Positions 8,648 to 19,253 of a stretch of DNA of 64,000 nucleotides are shown piece after piece. The first letter of the stretch is position 1. Every line of letters begins with the position of its first letter. Under the pieces are notes generated by a model. It was given only the letters and a program-made list of their open reading frames with translations. It did no database searches and had not been told where the DNA came from. This DNA comes from a bacterium D16-76 (GTDB lineage Bacteria; Bacillota; Clostridia; Oscillospirales; Acutalibacteraceae). The stretch lies in contig QZEE01000001.1 of assembly GCA_009917445.1 (NCBI GenBank), positions 170,254-234,253 of the forward strand, read 5' to 3'. A program made the position numbers and the translations under genes.

Positions 8648-11110
8648 TTGCACAAGTATAAGTGGGATCCCATGACGGGCGGCATATTACTTCTTCCACA
8701 GCAGGAAAAGAGCAGCAGAGAGCCTCGCCCTGTCTATTACCGAGAAATGAATCTACTGGGTATGGACAAACGTTGGAAATATCCACAGAATGACGATGTA
8801 CCTATCATGTGGGCGGAGGCAGAAAGATATATCTATCGTGGAAGAACAATTGCGCGAACGAAAGGCGGAGGACTATTTCAACGCCCTGAAATCATCTATA
8901 CAGAAGCAGAAGAAGGTATACCTGAAGGCGAAACATTAACACCTGTTGATGTTGATCGCATGATCGCAAAGAATACTGAACTACTGAATAATCTTCTGGA
9001 GGAAACTGCCCAGAAAATATATAGCACATACGTTAAATTCAGAGACCGCATTGATCTGTTCTATGTCGCTTTTAGTGGTGGAAAGGACAGTGTCGTTGCA
9101 TTAGATATGGTGCAACGGACGTTACCTCATAATGCTTTTAAAGTCGTATTCGGCGATACTCAAATGGAATTCCCTGATACCTATCGAACAGTTGCAACGG
9201 TTGAATCATGGTGCAAGGAAAATGGCATAGATTTTCTGCGCGCAAAATCTCCGCTTTCACCCAAAGCGGCATGGAATATTTTTGGTCCCCCCGCGGCAGA
9301 AATACGCTGGTGTTGTTCTGTTTTCAAGACAACTCCGCAGATCCTTCTGCTTCGCAATGTTATGCAAAACTCGAGTTTTACAGGAATGGCTTTTACTGGG
9401 ATAAGAGCTGAAGAGAGTGCTTCCAGAGGAGAATATGATGATATAAGCGAAGGAAAAAAGCACAAGGGACAGTTCAGCTTCCATGTCATATTTGATTGGA
9501 ATTCTGCTGAACTTTATATGCATATTTATCGCAACCACCTACCTTTGGGAGACTCCTATTTCAAGGGTGTGCCGCGTGCAGGATGCCTTGTTTGTCCAAA
9601 TGCGGTAGGGAGAAGCGATTATTTCAGAAGGACAGCCTACACGAAGGAAATAGACGAGTATCTGAATGTAATACGACAGACCAGCGCAAAAGCGGCCACA
9701 TTTTCTGACAGCCAAATGCAAGAATTTATTAATGATGGACATTGGAGGACCAGAAGCACAGGCCGCGAATTGGCTTTAGGAAAGGATATACATAGATACC
9801 GTGAGGTTGAAAAAGGGACTCACTGTATCACGATTTTGAAAAGTGGTCTGTACCATCATTGGATACGATGGATGCGTACAGTTGGCGATATTATTCGGTC
9901 TGATGGCGGTCACGTTGAAGTCAAGTTTCAGGATAAGACCTATGGGCTGAATTGGGTCGTCGGCGATGATGGCTTTGATGAAATATGGCTAAGCAACTGT
10001 TTTAGATCGAAAACAGACGTTAAGTTTCTCTCATTGCTAAAAAGTTCTGTTATTAAAGCGGCGTACTGTGTCAATTGCGGAGTGTGTGAAGCCGAGTGCA
10101 AGTACTCGTGCATTCATTGCACTGAAAATGGTCTAACAATTGGAGATAATTGCCAACATTGCCACCAATGCCATGCTGTCTATGAGCACTGTATTAGATA
10201 TTACTCAATTCGGAACAAAGAAACGGAGGGAAAACTTTTGAAGGCTATTGATCGGTATTCATCCTTTGGGTTTAGAAACTCATGGCTTGAATCCTATGTA
10301 AACCATGGCGGTGATATTGAATTCTGGAGTTCTGCAGCTGATGGGCTTGCTCCAAACAAACGCCGGGACGCATGCCACCAGTTTCTGCTCGATGCAGGTA
10401 TAATCACAGGAAAATGGAAAACAAAAAAGGATAAAGGAACCCAAGAAAAGGTGACAGATTTTAGCCCGATTCAGAACACAAAATTTGGGGAGAAAATCCT
10501 TGAGCTTGGGACAACAAGCGCAATCTGGGCTCTTATCATGGTAAATCTGGTTTCAAATCCGGATGTGCCCACTTTTCGATGGTTCCTGGAAAACTGTGAA
10601 ATGTTCCAAACATACGATGAAGAAGACTTGTTTAACCTGCTGATCCCTGTTTTTGCCAATGATGAAAAAGGGCATGGAAAACAGAATGTGATTGACTCTC
10701 TGAAAATACTCTTTGCAACAACGCCGCTGGGGCTTGAACAAATTATTGCGCAGATCGACTACACTGTAAAAACTACTGCTCGTGGTGATATGATCAGTTT
10801 GAACTCGCTGACCCGTATGCCATGGTATTCGCCCATCCCCGAGGTCATCCTCTACTCTCTCTACAAATTTGCGGAGGCTTGCGGAGACTATCACCAGTTT
10901 ACACTCTCCTATTTAATGGATGAAACGATTGAACGTGATGGTGTGTCGCCTACAACTATCTTCGGCCTTGACCGTGACACGATGATTCGTATAATCAATG
11001 GCCTTGCTATCAACTACCCGGATTTCATTTCAGCGTCTTTCTCCTATGATTTGGATACCATTACTCTTCGTAAAGAGAAAAAAGCTGAAGAAGTTCTTGA
11101 TTTGCTATAA
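8648..11110 (+). CDS. brxP: BREX type 4 protein BrxP: PAPS-reductase/PP-loop enzyme with Fe-S cluster motif
   Basis: GTG at 8639 overlaps the previous stop, but GGGGG at 8635-8639 spaces better for TTG at 8648, giving 820 residues (MHKYKWDPMTGGI). A phosphoadenosine-phosphosulfate-reductase/PP-loop domain covers about 135-370: SGGKDS near 143-148, then IRWCCSVFK and GCLVCPNA. At about 474-515 comes a ferredoxin-like cluster, CX2CX2CX3C followed by a second CX2CX2C, suited to a 4Fe-4S centre. The C-terminal 250 residues are helical with no motif I know. DndC and SspD, which put sulfur into the DNA backbone, share this fold. In type 4 BREX this gene takes the place of the methylase PglX. The neighbours BrxC, PglZ and BrxL support the name. 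Confidence 0.85.
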   Translation: MHKYKWDPMTGGILLLPQQEKSSREPRPVYYREMNLLGMDKRWKYPQNDDVPIMWAEAERYIYRGRTIARTKGGGLFQRPEIIYTEAEEGIPEGETLTPVDVDRMIAKNTELLNNLLEETAQKIYSTYVKFRDRIDLFYVAFSGGKDSVVALDMVQRTLPHNAFKVVFGDTQMEFPDTYRTVATVESWCKENGIDFLRAKSPLSPKAAWNIFGPPAAEIRWCCSVFKTTPQILLLRNVMQNSSFTGMAFTGIRAEESASRGEYDDISEGKKHKGQFSFHVIFDWNSAELYMHIYRNHLPLGDSYFKGVPRAGCLVCPNAVGRSDYFRRTAYTKEIDEYLNVIRQTSAKAATFSDSQMQEFINDGHWRTRSTGRELALGKDIHRYREVEKGTHCITILKSGLYHHWIRWMRTVGDIIRSDGGHVEVKFQDKTYGLNWVVGDDGFDEIWLSNCFRSKTDVKFLSLLKSSVIKAAYCVNCGVCEAECKYSCIHCTENGLTIGDNCQHCHQCHAVYEHCIRYYSIRNKETEGKLLKAIDRYSSFGFRNSWLESYVNHGGDIEFWSSAADGLAPNKRRDACHQFLLDAGIITGKWKTKKDKGTQEKVTDFSPIQNTKFGEKILELGTTSAIWALIMVNLVSNPDVPTFRWFLENCEMFQTYDEEDLFNLLIPVFANDEKGHGKQNVIDSLKILFATTPLGLEQIIAQIDYTVKTTARGDMISLNSLTRMPWYSPIPEVILYSLYKFAEACGDYHQFTLSYLMDETIERDGVSPTTIFGLDRDTMIRIINGLAINYPDFISASFSYDLDTITLRKEKKAEEVLDLL

Positions 11111-11134
11111 TGAACGATAAGGAGGCGTTGCAAC

Positions 11135-14100
11135 ATGCCAGCCCAGAGATATAGCCAATACTTCAATATCGACGAAAAATACAATGCCGTTGTCACCAAA
11201 AAGTTGATTGACGAGGGAAAGGTCCGATGGGAAGGATTCTTTCCCCATGAAACTTTCATTCGGTTGCTTCAACAGGTAGTTGCCATGCTCTCTGGCAAAG
11301 ACACAAAGAGTATCTGGGTAGAAGGCACCTATGGCACGGGGAAATCCCATGCCGCACTGACACTCAAGTGCCTGCTGGAAGCGCCTGAGGAGGCCGTTCA
11401 CGCTTATTTCAAGGATTATGGCTTGAGCCAAGACCTCTGTAACAAATTCTTGGCTGCACGATCAGAAGAGATTAATGGAAAGCTGATTGTTGTGCATCGC
11501 ATTGGCTCCTCCAATATAAAGAATGACGATGATCTAATCTGGGCTGTGCAGGACAGCATATCTCGCGCACTTCAGGACGCAGGCATAAAAAATATGGCGG
11601 CAGGTACCTTGAAGGAGGCTCTCCTAGCCTGGATCAATGAGCGTTCTGCAAATAAAGACTATTTGGCTAGCCTGGTCAGCGAGACACCGCAGAATTTCGG
11701 CGGCATGGGGTTGGATGCGCTCCTGCAGATCCTCCAGTCTGATGACGAGAAGTCCATCGAAACGTTGATGGAAAAACTTGTCACGCTCTGCCGCGAGAAT
11801 GGTATCCTGGCAATGAACATGGACGCTGAAAAAATGGCGGCATGGCTGGAAGCTGTCATCGACAAAAATGGGCTCGGTGCTATCGTCTTCATCTGGGACG
11901 AATTCTCTGAGTATTTCAAAAACTGCCAGAACTCCCTGACTGGCTTTCAGACTCTGACCCATGTCAGTTTCAGCAAGCCCTTCTATTTCGTGATCGTGAC
12001 GCACGAGAGCGACGGACTGATCACCAACCGCTCTGATCGCAGCAAGATCAGTGACCGATTTATCTCTCCGCGTGTGCATATTGAGCTGCCAGATAATATG
12101 GCCTTCCAGCTCATGGCACAGGCTATGAAGGAAACGGATGACCCAGAGATGCAAAAGGAATGGTCAACCATTGTTAAGCCGGGTTTGAACAGTAGGTTGG
12201 GAACTGTCAGGATGCGTATTACAACTGGCGCAGAAAAGCATGTAAAGCCTGGAGAGAAGACCATCCTTTGTGATGACGACCTACAGAAGATTGTGCCGCT
12301 TCATCCTTATGCTGCCCTGATACTAAAGCATATTTCTCGCGTTTTCACATCTAGCCAGCGCAGTATGTTTGACTTTATCGTGGCGCGTGACCCGGATGTC
12401 GAACACACTGGAGATAATGACGAGAATATTCTAGCGTGCCGCGCTTTCAAATGGTTCATTAACCACAATGGTGTCATGAGCCCTAGTAATCTAATGACCG
12501 TCGATATGCTTTGGGATTTCTTCAATGTCAAAGCAGGGGGAAACATGAACCCCGATGCTCTGGAGATCCTGAACAACTTTGATACACTGACCAGTGAATA
12601 TCATCTTGATTCAGATCAGCAGCGTGTTCTGCGCACCATACTTCTGATGAACGCCATCTGCACCCGTGTGCAGGAAGCAGATATGTTGATGCCCATCTAT
12701 GAGAATATCGACCTGGCATTCCTCGGTACGGGTTGGCCTACGGGAAAGGCAGCCAACATTGCCCGCGCCATGGTACATCGCCAGCCGCCTCTCCAGCCCG
12801 TGCTGTTTGAAGAACCTATGCAGGACGGTACCATGCGCGTTATTCCTAAGGCAACTGTTGGTGTAGACATTGAAGAAACCAAAAACAGAATCCGCACTCA
12901 ACTTTCCACCAAGGACTTGGTGGAAGAAGTTGGCTTTGCACAGGCGTTGCGTATTCCGGATAACTTGACTGGTCACTTTACTGCGACCATGCTTTATGTC
13001 AATTTGAGAAGCACACAAACTTTCCTGAACAGTCTTCGCGATGCAAAGAACCGTGCGCATAGCAATCCGAATCACTATGAGGTCTGTACTCTACTGGCTA
13101 TGACGGATGAGGAGCGCAGTGAAGCCAACCGGATGATCCAGAACGCGGTGAAAGACGGCGTTCCAGAGAATCTGCTCCTGCTGGATGCAACGACAAACAC
13201 CTTTGCCGCATACCTCGAAACGTATATTACAAACCGCGCTTACAGTGAATACTATCTTAAGGGCGATAAGAAGCAATCCGGCCAATTTGCTGTCTATGCA
13301 CAGAAGAACCTTTCCAGCTGGAAAGACCAGGTTGTTGCAGGCGAACTTCGCCTCTATGATATGACGCATAAGAATGGACAGATGCGTATGGGCTATACCT
13401 CCATGACCGAGGTTCTTCAAGAGTTTGACCGAAAGATGTACCCCTTTGGTATTGAACAATATGCTGTCAAATCAAAGGATTTGTTCACTCGCACTTACAT
13501 GGGCCAAGGCGCGGAGTGTGGTTTGACGGAATCAGAAAAGGGTATTTTTACTTCCGGTGCCGGACTGTCCACTGCTCTAAAAGGCGCGTGGAAGGTCGAA
13601 GGCGAATACTGGGGTGACACAGCCAACCAGAGTCTAATCATTGTGCAGCTGAAGAAAAAGGTGGAGGAGATCATCCACGCCGGTTTTGACAAGGGCAGTC
13701 CCGTATTCATTACGGATATCGTGAGTGCTTTGTCGGAGCGTCCCTTTGGCTTGACGCCCTCAAACCTCTCAGCATTTGTTCTGGGTTTCCTGCTGAAGGA
13801 ATACGCTTGCGACGAATACTTCTGGTCGAACGGCACGACTCGCCCCATGAGTGTTGAACTGATGAAATCCGCCATCAAAAATGCGATGGATCAGGCGGTT
13901 GCACCAAAGGCAGGATATCGCCCTGAAGCTATTGTAACCATGAGCGAAGAACTACGGATTTTCCTACAGAGCACCGCTTCCATATTCCATGAAAGTACTG
14001 AACGCTGTGGTAGTGTGGATGCCGCCGCTGGTGTGATTCGTTTGGGTATGAAGAGGCTGGAGTTCCCTATTTGGGTACTAAAATCTATCCTTGCCGGAGA

Positions 14101-15442
14101 GAGTCTCCAAACAGATACGGCAGTCATTACTGATGTAATTGACAAGTATCTCGGCATCGCCAACATCCGAAACTACGGACAGAATGCGACAGAGAGCGAT
14201 TTAGCAAACGAGCTCGGGCGCCTGATGAAGGAATATCCCAACCTGGTGTCTGATCTGGAAAGCTTGTTTGTTTCACAGAAGTGTCGGGAGGGCATGAAAG
14301 CATACTTAGACGAGTATCGTGGTGAAGAACTGCCCGCCTTGGCAATAGCCATCAAGGATAGCGGAAACTATATCTCAGAGGTCAAGAAAAAATTTAATGC
14401 AGACGAGGCCAATTGGGTCTGGTCTCCCGATACCGCCAATGTGAAGATCGATGAGACTATCATCGAATATAGCATCGTTTCAGAAAGCAATACGATGATT
14501 GCGCCTGCCGCCACTCTTACCGGTTGTGTAAGAAACTGGAGAGACCGCATCGAAAATTTCCGTATTAGCCTTGAGGCTATGGCTACAGAAGTTGGTGACC
14601 TGAAAGAATTGCTCGATATTCTGTACGCCATCAAGCAGAGCCGAGACAATACCATCCCAGAGATGAAAAAGGAACGCTTCCTGGAGTTACTCAGGGAGAA
14701 AAAGAATGACTTCAATTACCTCTACAGCCACCAAGAAGAGATGTTCCGCCGCATTGCACAAGGTTGGATTAGTGAACTGAGTGATGAAGACATAACGGAA
14801 CTGTTTGACACATACATGGCAACCGGTGTTTTCTGTGACGCTTCGGATAAGTTCTTTCAGTCGGTAGAGTCACAGGTAAGCGCATATACAAACGCGCAGC
14901 GGTCAAAGCGTCTCGGCAAGCTCTGGCACGATAGGACGGAAACTCAGACACCAGCTGATTGGTCACGTAGGTATGCTACCCCCATCCTCTGTATGTTTGA
15001 TGACAACGAACGCCAAAAGGCAAAGGAAGTTTTCACGATATTACACAAAAGCAAACCGTCAGAAGCGGAATTTACCACGGCTGAGGAATGGCTGAAAACC
15101 AGCGATTGTTACAGCCGGCTTTCCTCCGCTGCAGAACGCGACAAGTGTATGCGGGAACGTGTCATCGGCGATTTCGCTTACCTGCTCCCAGATGTTGATA
15201 AGGTGCGTTCTTATCTGAGAGACAAGGTATCAATGATCATACCTTATGAGTGGATGGACAACAGCTCGATCCAAGCGAAGATTCGCGAGATGGCCAACAT
15301 GCGGTATAAGACCGGAGGAGCTTCTGATGCGGAAAAAGCTGTGGCTAACCTGGGAATTGATGAGCTGCGTGATTATGTCCGCGATCTGATCAAGACCGAT
15401 ATGACCGTTGGTATTGCCATTCTCAAGCGGCAAGGCCATTAA
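11135..15442 (+). CDS. brxC: BREX ATPase BrxC/PglY
   Basis: A 1435-residue P-loop ATPase starting at ATG after GGAGG. Walker A is GTYGTGKS at residues 64-71 and Walker B is FIWDEF with D255-E256, inside an ORC/STAND-like ATPase domain of about 450 residues. The long remainder is helical, and the last 300 residues are charged. BrxC/PglY proteins of 1100-1400 residues are a core component of all BREX types, where they are required for defence and modification. The order BrxP-BrxC-PglZ-BrxL on one strand, with gaps of 14-24 bases, is the type 4 arrangement. The gene appears intact. Confidence 0.88.
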   Translation: MPAQRYSQYFNIDEKYNAVVTKKLIDEGKVRWEGFFPHETFIRLLQQVVAMLSGKDTKSIWVEGTYGTGKSHAALTLKCLLEAPEEAVHAYFKDYGLSQDLCNKFLAARSEEINGKLIVVHRIGSSNIKNDDDLIWAVQDSISRALQDAGIKNMAAGTLKEALLAWINERSANKDYLASLVSETPQNFGGMGLDALLQILQSDDEKSIETLMEKLVTLCRENGILAMNMDAEKMAAWLEAVIDKNGLGAIVFIWDEFSEYFKNCQNSLTGFQTLTHVSFSKPFYFVIVTHESDGLITNRSDRSKISDRFISPRVHIELPDNMAFQLMAQAMKETDDPEMQKEWSTIVKPGLNSRLGTVRMRITTGAEKHVKPGEKTILCDDDLQKIVPLHPYAALILKHISRVFTSSQRSMFDFIVARDPDVEHTGDNDENILACRAFKWFINHNGVMSPSNLMTVDMLWDFFNVKAGGNMNPDALEILNNFDTLTSEYHLDSDQQRVLRTILLMNAICTRVQEADMLMPIYENIDLAFLGTGWPTGKAANIARAMVHRQPPLQPVLFEEPMQDGTMRVIPKATVGVDIEETKNRIRTQLSTKDLVEEVGFAQALRIPDNLTGHFTATMLYVNLRSTQTFLNSLRDAKNRAHSNPNHYEVCTLLAMTDEERSEANRMIQNAVKDGVPENLLLLDATTNTFAAYLETYITNRAYSEYYLKGDKKQSGQFAVYAQKNLSSWKDQVVAGELRLYDMTHKNGQMRMGYTSMTEVLQEFDRKMYPFGIEQYAVKSKDLFTRTYMGQGAECGLTESEKGIFTSGAGLSTALKGAWKVEGEYWGDTANQSLIIVQLKKKVEEIIHAGFDKGSPVFITDIVSALSERPFGLTPSNLSAFVLGFLLKEYACDEYFWSNGTTRPMSVELMKSAIKNAMDQAVAPKAGYRPEAIVTMSEELRIFLQSTASIFHESTERCGSVDAAAGVIRLGMKRLEFPIWVLKSILAGESLQTDTAVITDVIDKYLGIANIRNYGQNATESDLANELGRLMKEYPNLVSDLESLFVSQKCREGMKAYLDEYRGEELPALAIAIKDSGNYISEVKKKFNADEANWVWSPDTANVKIDETIIEYSIVSESNTMIAPAATLTGCVRNWRDRIENFRISLEAMATEVGDLKELLDILYAIKQSRDNTIPEMKKERFLELLREKKNDFNYLYSHQEEMFRRIAQGWISELSDEDITELFDTYMATGVFCDASDKFFQSVESQVSAYTNAQRSKRLGKLWHDRTETQTPADWSRRYATPILCMFDDNERQKAKEVFTILHKSKPSEAEFTTAEEWLKTSDCYSRLSSAAERDKCMRERVIGDFAYLLPDVDKVRSYLRDKVSMIIPYEWMDNSSIQAKIREMANMRYKTGGASDAEKAVANLGIDELRDYVRDLIKTDMTVGIAILKRQGH

Positions 15443-15456
15443 AGGAGAGTGGCTCT

Positions 15457-17778
15457 ATGAAAAGGTTTGCAAGCATTCAAAACGTGAAACAGGAGATCGA
15501 TTCCTATGAGGAGCATTTCACAGGCGCGCCGCTTGTGGTTGGAATTGATGGAGGCTACAATTACACTGCTTTGCTTAGCCTGCTTAAAGATGACTATGGG
15601 AAACAGGTTATCCGCATGAGTGACTCGTGTAGTGTAGACTTTCCACCTGATCCTGCTTTTCAAATCTCCCTTGTCAGTAATTCCGCAAAAGCAAAGCCTG
15701 TCATCTGGATTGGAGCAGCACAGGCAAAGATGCTGTATGGACAACAACCCACAGAGCAATTTTTAGTCAATCTTCTAGGTACCTGTTTCAGTGGACCTGT
15801 TACGGTTATTTGTCCTTTCTGCTGTACCATATTAGAAGGGATTGCCCGAAACTATGCCAAACTAGGATACAACGCCATTGTCATGAGTGACGGTGAACGA
15901 AATATACCGGCAATCCATGTGGTCCCGGAAAATGTAGCTTATCCGGGGGTTGATTCTGTACAAGGTATCAAGGAGCTCCTCCGCATACTAGAGAATGGGA
16001 AATATGGTACGGATATCTATCTGACAACTTCCTGCAAGGTTGTATATCTTGAACGCTCTATGTATCCTGTTTCCGAGGGCATGAATCCTTATCAGGTTCT
16101 ATGCAGGCTGGATTCGGGTATTGCAGCAAATACCCAGGAGAGAAACGGCACTTCGGAACAGTGGCAAAAGCTCCTGCTGAATCTACAGAAGGCAAAGAGT
16201 CTTTCGGATTTGTGTGTGGATAGAATATGCGAAATTCAGAACCTAGCAGATGAATTTGGAGATCATCTGGCTGGCAACTCAGATGATCGTTTTTTGTGTT
16301 TCATATGCCTCAAAGCGTTCTATTCCAACAGAAATGATTATCTCGCTTATTGCCTTCAAAAGTCTCAAGATATGGATTCGCTTGAGCGATGCATCTATAA
16401 CGCCATACTCGATATTGATTATCAGGACAAGCATTTTTCCACTTGGATGAGGCAGAGACGGCGCATGCTTTCTACACTTGATGACAACAGCGCCATGATG
16501 AAAGATTATTGTAACCAGGCGACAATCAAGTGCAAAGACATTCTCTGGTATATCAGTGACGAAACAGAGGAAGAACGCGCAGCGCTTATTCATGCATTGT
16601 GCAGTTATTCTTATCTACCGGACGAATTAAATCAGATATTGGCTGTCGTGTCACCACAGCTTGCCGCCTATTTGCACCCGTTCATTTTTGATGAGTTCAA
16701 CACAAAGGTCATGGAGTCTGATGCCTATGTCCGCGGGATGCTGACTGATTACTTTCAACACTATAAGTTTCAAAAAATCACAAACCGACAGGATGATGAT
16801 TTTGTCGAGTTGGTGGAAAAAGAAGCGAAAATCAGAAGCTTCACGAAATTGCAGGCCAGAAGTGCTGTTGTGAAAAAATTAGATAAGAAAGATGCGCGTC
16901 CTTACTTCTTTGACGCTTTGGGTGTTGAATTTCTCGCATTCATCGAATCTAGGGCAGAGGCCTATAAAATGCAGTTTGAATGCTTTGTCGGGCGTTGCAA
17001 TCTGCCTTCCATCACCAGCAAGAATAAGGATTTCTATAATGCATTCTCAGAGGGCAGTGTACGTAAAGAAGAAGGCTTGGACGAACTCAAGCATCAAGGA
17101 ACAAAATATGATTTTCAGTTTACAACCGAGCCGCTCCATGTTTTTGATGAGTTAGCTATCCTGGACAGAGATCTGAAAAAAATGGGTTCCATGCTTGCTA
17201 TGGGGCAATGTCAGAAAATCATCATTCTCTCTGATCATGGCGCAAGCCGTCTCGCGGTGACCTATAGAAGTGAAAATAGCAAACTGGAACTTTCAGAGCC
17301 CGGGCAGCACAGTGGACGCTGTTGTCCCGCAGAGAAGGATCCGGGCATAGAATTTGCCACTTTTGAGGATGGATTTGCAGTGTTGGCAAACTATGAGCGT
17401 TTCAAGGGGAGCCGCAAGGCGGATGTAGAAACACATGGCGGTGCATCTCTGGAGGAAACCGTTGTTCCTGTCATCGTCCTGACCGCGAAACCAGAGGAGC
17501 AGCAGGTTTTCTTCGTGGAAACCAGCGTGTTATGCAGCCCGAGAGAAGGCTCCAGAATTCGGATGTTTGCAAATCCGTCGCTAAAAAAGCCACGCTTGGT
17601 TGTAAATGGTCAAAGCTACGATGGCAAGTTTGACGGCGATAAACATAATGTCATTTTTGATATGCCTGACATCCGTAGGAAAGGCCACTATGAGGCTGAA
17701 ATCTATAATGGAGGCATCAAGGTCGCTGTTCTCACGTTTGAAACAAAGCGTCAGACGGGAACAAAACAATTGCTTTAA
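15457..17778 (+). CDS. pglZ: BREX phosphatase-like protein PglZ
   Basis: The product is 773 residues long, starts at ATG after AAAGGAG and lies 14 bases behind brxC. The alkaline-phosphatase-superfamily PglZ domain is visible in the C-terminal half: LHVFDELAILDRDL, then IIILSDHGASRLAV with D593-H594 as probable metal ligands, and a later GGASLEETVVPVIVL segment that carries the final conserved His/Gly region. PglZ is the hallmark protein of every BREX system and is needed for both modification and exclusion of phage. The N-terminal part (GIDGGYNYTALLSLL and so on) matches the alpha/beta start of this family. It is intact and translationally close to its neighbours. Confidence 0.9.
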   Translation: MKRFASIQNVKQEIDSYEEHFTGAPLVVGIDGGYNYTALLSLLKDDYGKQVIRMSDSCSVDFPPDPAFQISLVSNSAKAKPVIWIGAAQAKMLYGQQPTEQFLVNLLGTCFSGPVTVICPFCCTILEGIARNYAKLGYNAIVMSDGERNIPAIHVVPENVAYPGVDSVQGIKELLRILENGKYGTDIYLTTSCKVVYLERSMYPVSEGMNPYQVLCRLDSGIAANTQERNGTSEQWQKLLLNLQKAKSLSDLCVDRICEIQNLADEFGDHLAGNSDDRFLCFICLKAFYSNRNDYLAYCLQKSQDMDSLERCIYNAILDIDYQDKHFSTWMRQRRRMLSTLDDNSAMMKDYCNQATIKCKDILWYISDETEEERAALIHALCSYSYLPDELNQILAVVSPQLAAYLHPFIFDEFNTKVMESDAYVRGMLTDYFQHYKFQKITNRQDDDFVELVEKEAKIRSFTKLQARSAVVKKLDKKDARPYFFDALGVEFLAFIESRAEAYKMQFECFVGRCNLPSITSKNKDFYNAFSEGSVRKEEGLDELKHQGTKYDFQFTTEPLHVFDELAILDRDLKKMGSMLAMGQCQKIIILSDHGASRLAVTYRSENSKLELSEPGQHSGRCCPAEKDPGIEFATFEDGFAVLANYERFKGSRKADVETHGGASLEETVVPVIVLTAKPEEQQVFFVETSVLCSPREGSRIRMFANPSLKKPRLVVNGQSYDGKFDGDKHNVIFDMPDIRRKGHYEAEIYNGGIKVAVLTFETKRQTGTKQLL

Positions 17779-17793
17779 CTACGAGGTGATTCC

Positions 17794-19251
17794 ATGCCGT
17801 TTGATACTTCTTTCGCACCACTGCGCGAAAGACTGATGGATGCTTTTGATGAAATGGTTTTATATAAGGATCTATCTAAAGGCAGTATTATTTCATCTTT
17901 TAAGCTTCCGTCTTTCATGCGTGACTGGGTGATGAAGAAATTCCAGGATGACGAAGGCCTGCTGAACATTGATGAAGCCAGCGGGTTTATACAAACCTAT
18001 ATTCCCAAGCGCAGCGAATGGAAAGCGATTCAGAATCGAATTGTTACGCAGAACGAGCGAGTTAAATTTCTTGGTAGGGTATCAGTAAATATCAACATTA
18101 AAACCCAGGAAATCTCATTTGCGCTGCCCGACTTTGGGCTTGGATATAAAGACACCTACATTTCGCCAGAAGTTTGGGAAAGCTGTTCGGACGATTTGCT
18201 TCGCTCTGAGGAGGCTTGGGGTATCATTGAGCTTGGCTATCTTTTCCCCAGCGATGACAAAAAAGATGGCCGAATCCAAATGCACAATTTTCATGATTTC
18301 TGTCCATACACCATCGACCTGGATGAATTTAAAGATGCTCGTTCGATGTTTACACTTGAGGAGTGGATAGATATTGTTCTGGCAGCCGTTGACTATAATC
18401 CACAAGGTTATGAAAGCATGACACAGAAGCTAGCGGTCATGCAGCGCCTGCTGCCGTTTGTGGAAAAGAACCTGAATCTGATTGAGCTTGCACCTCCCGG
18501 AACAGGTAAATCCTACCTGTTTGGGCAAATCAGCCGCTACGGATGGCTTGTTTCTGGCAAAGCAACACGCGCTCAACTTATCTATCATCGGGCCAGCAAG
18601 AGGGATGGTGTTGTCGCATATAAAGACTTTGTGGCGTTGGACGAGATTCGTGAAGCTGAATACATGAAAGACACTGAGATGCATTCGGCACTTCAACAGA
18701 TTATGGAAAACCGCAAGTATAAATCAGACGATGGGCATGAAGTCAATGTAGATGCAGGCATCGTTTTTCTTGGCAACATCAATGGAGACCACATGAATGA
18801 GTACACTTTCATGTTTGCCGAATTGCCAGAACCTTTCCATAAAAGTCCCTTCCTGGATAGAATTCATGGATTCATCAAAGGCTGGGAACTCCCAAGAATG
18901 AATGATGATATGAAAGCAAATGGCTGGGCATTAAATGCGGAATACTTCTCGACAATCATGCACAATCTCCGTGATGACCCAGTCTATCGCGCAGTTATGG
19001 AAGATATGATTGTGGTGCCTGAAAAGGCAGACACTCGCGATACAGAAGCCATCCGCAGGATTTGTACTGCCTACATGAAGCTTCTATTTCCGCATGTTAC
19101 CGATGCGGCCGATATGCCTCCGTTTGAATTTGACTGTTATTGTTTACAGCCTGCAAAAGAAATGAGAAGTGTCATCAGAGTGCAGATGGGATTAGTGGAT
19201 CCCAGAGAAGCAGGAAAAACTATACCCGATATTCGCACAAAGGGGCTGTAA
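17794..19251 (+). CDS. brxL: BREX Lon-like ATPase BrxL (short form)
   Basis: The product has 485 residues and starts at ATG after GAGGTG. An AAA+ domain has Walker A APPGTGKS (K239), and DEIRE is in the Walker B position. The DNA- or ring-binding insert IVFLGNINGDH follows, with an arginine region at LDRIHGFI. BrxL of type 1 systems is near 670 residues and ends in a Lon-protease-like domain. This protein stops at about residue 485 and shows no Ser-Lys protease dyad. It therefore belongs to the short BrxL class, which I recall as normal for type 4 BREX, and need not be a truncation. It would act as a DNA-bound motor in phage exclusion. Confidence 0.87.
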   Translation: MPFDTSFAPLRERLMDAFDEMVLYKDLSKGSIISSFKLPSFMRDWVMKKFQDDEGLLNIDEASGFIQTYIPKRSEWKAIQNRIVTQNERVKFLGRVSVNINIKTQEISFALPDFGLGYKDTYISPEVWESCSDDLLRSEEAWGIIELGYLFPSDDKKDGRIQMHNFHDFCPYTIDLDEFKDARSMFTLEEWIDIVLAAVDYNPQGYESMTQKLAVMQRLLPFVEKNLNLIELAPPGTGKSYLFGQISRYGWLVSGKATRAQLIYHRASKRDGVVAYKDFVALDEIREAEYMKDTEMHSALQQIMENRKYKSDDGHEVNVDAGIVFLGNINGDHMNEYTFMFAELPEPFHKSPFLDRIHGFIKGWELPRMNDDMKANGWALNAEYFSTIMHNLRDDPVYRAVMEDMIVVPEKADTRDTEAIRRICTAYMKLLFPHVTDAADMPPFEFDCYCLQPAKEMRSVIRVQMGLVDPREAGKTIPDIRTKGL

Positions 19252-19253
19252 GC

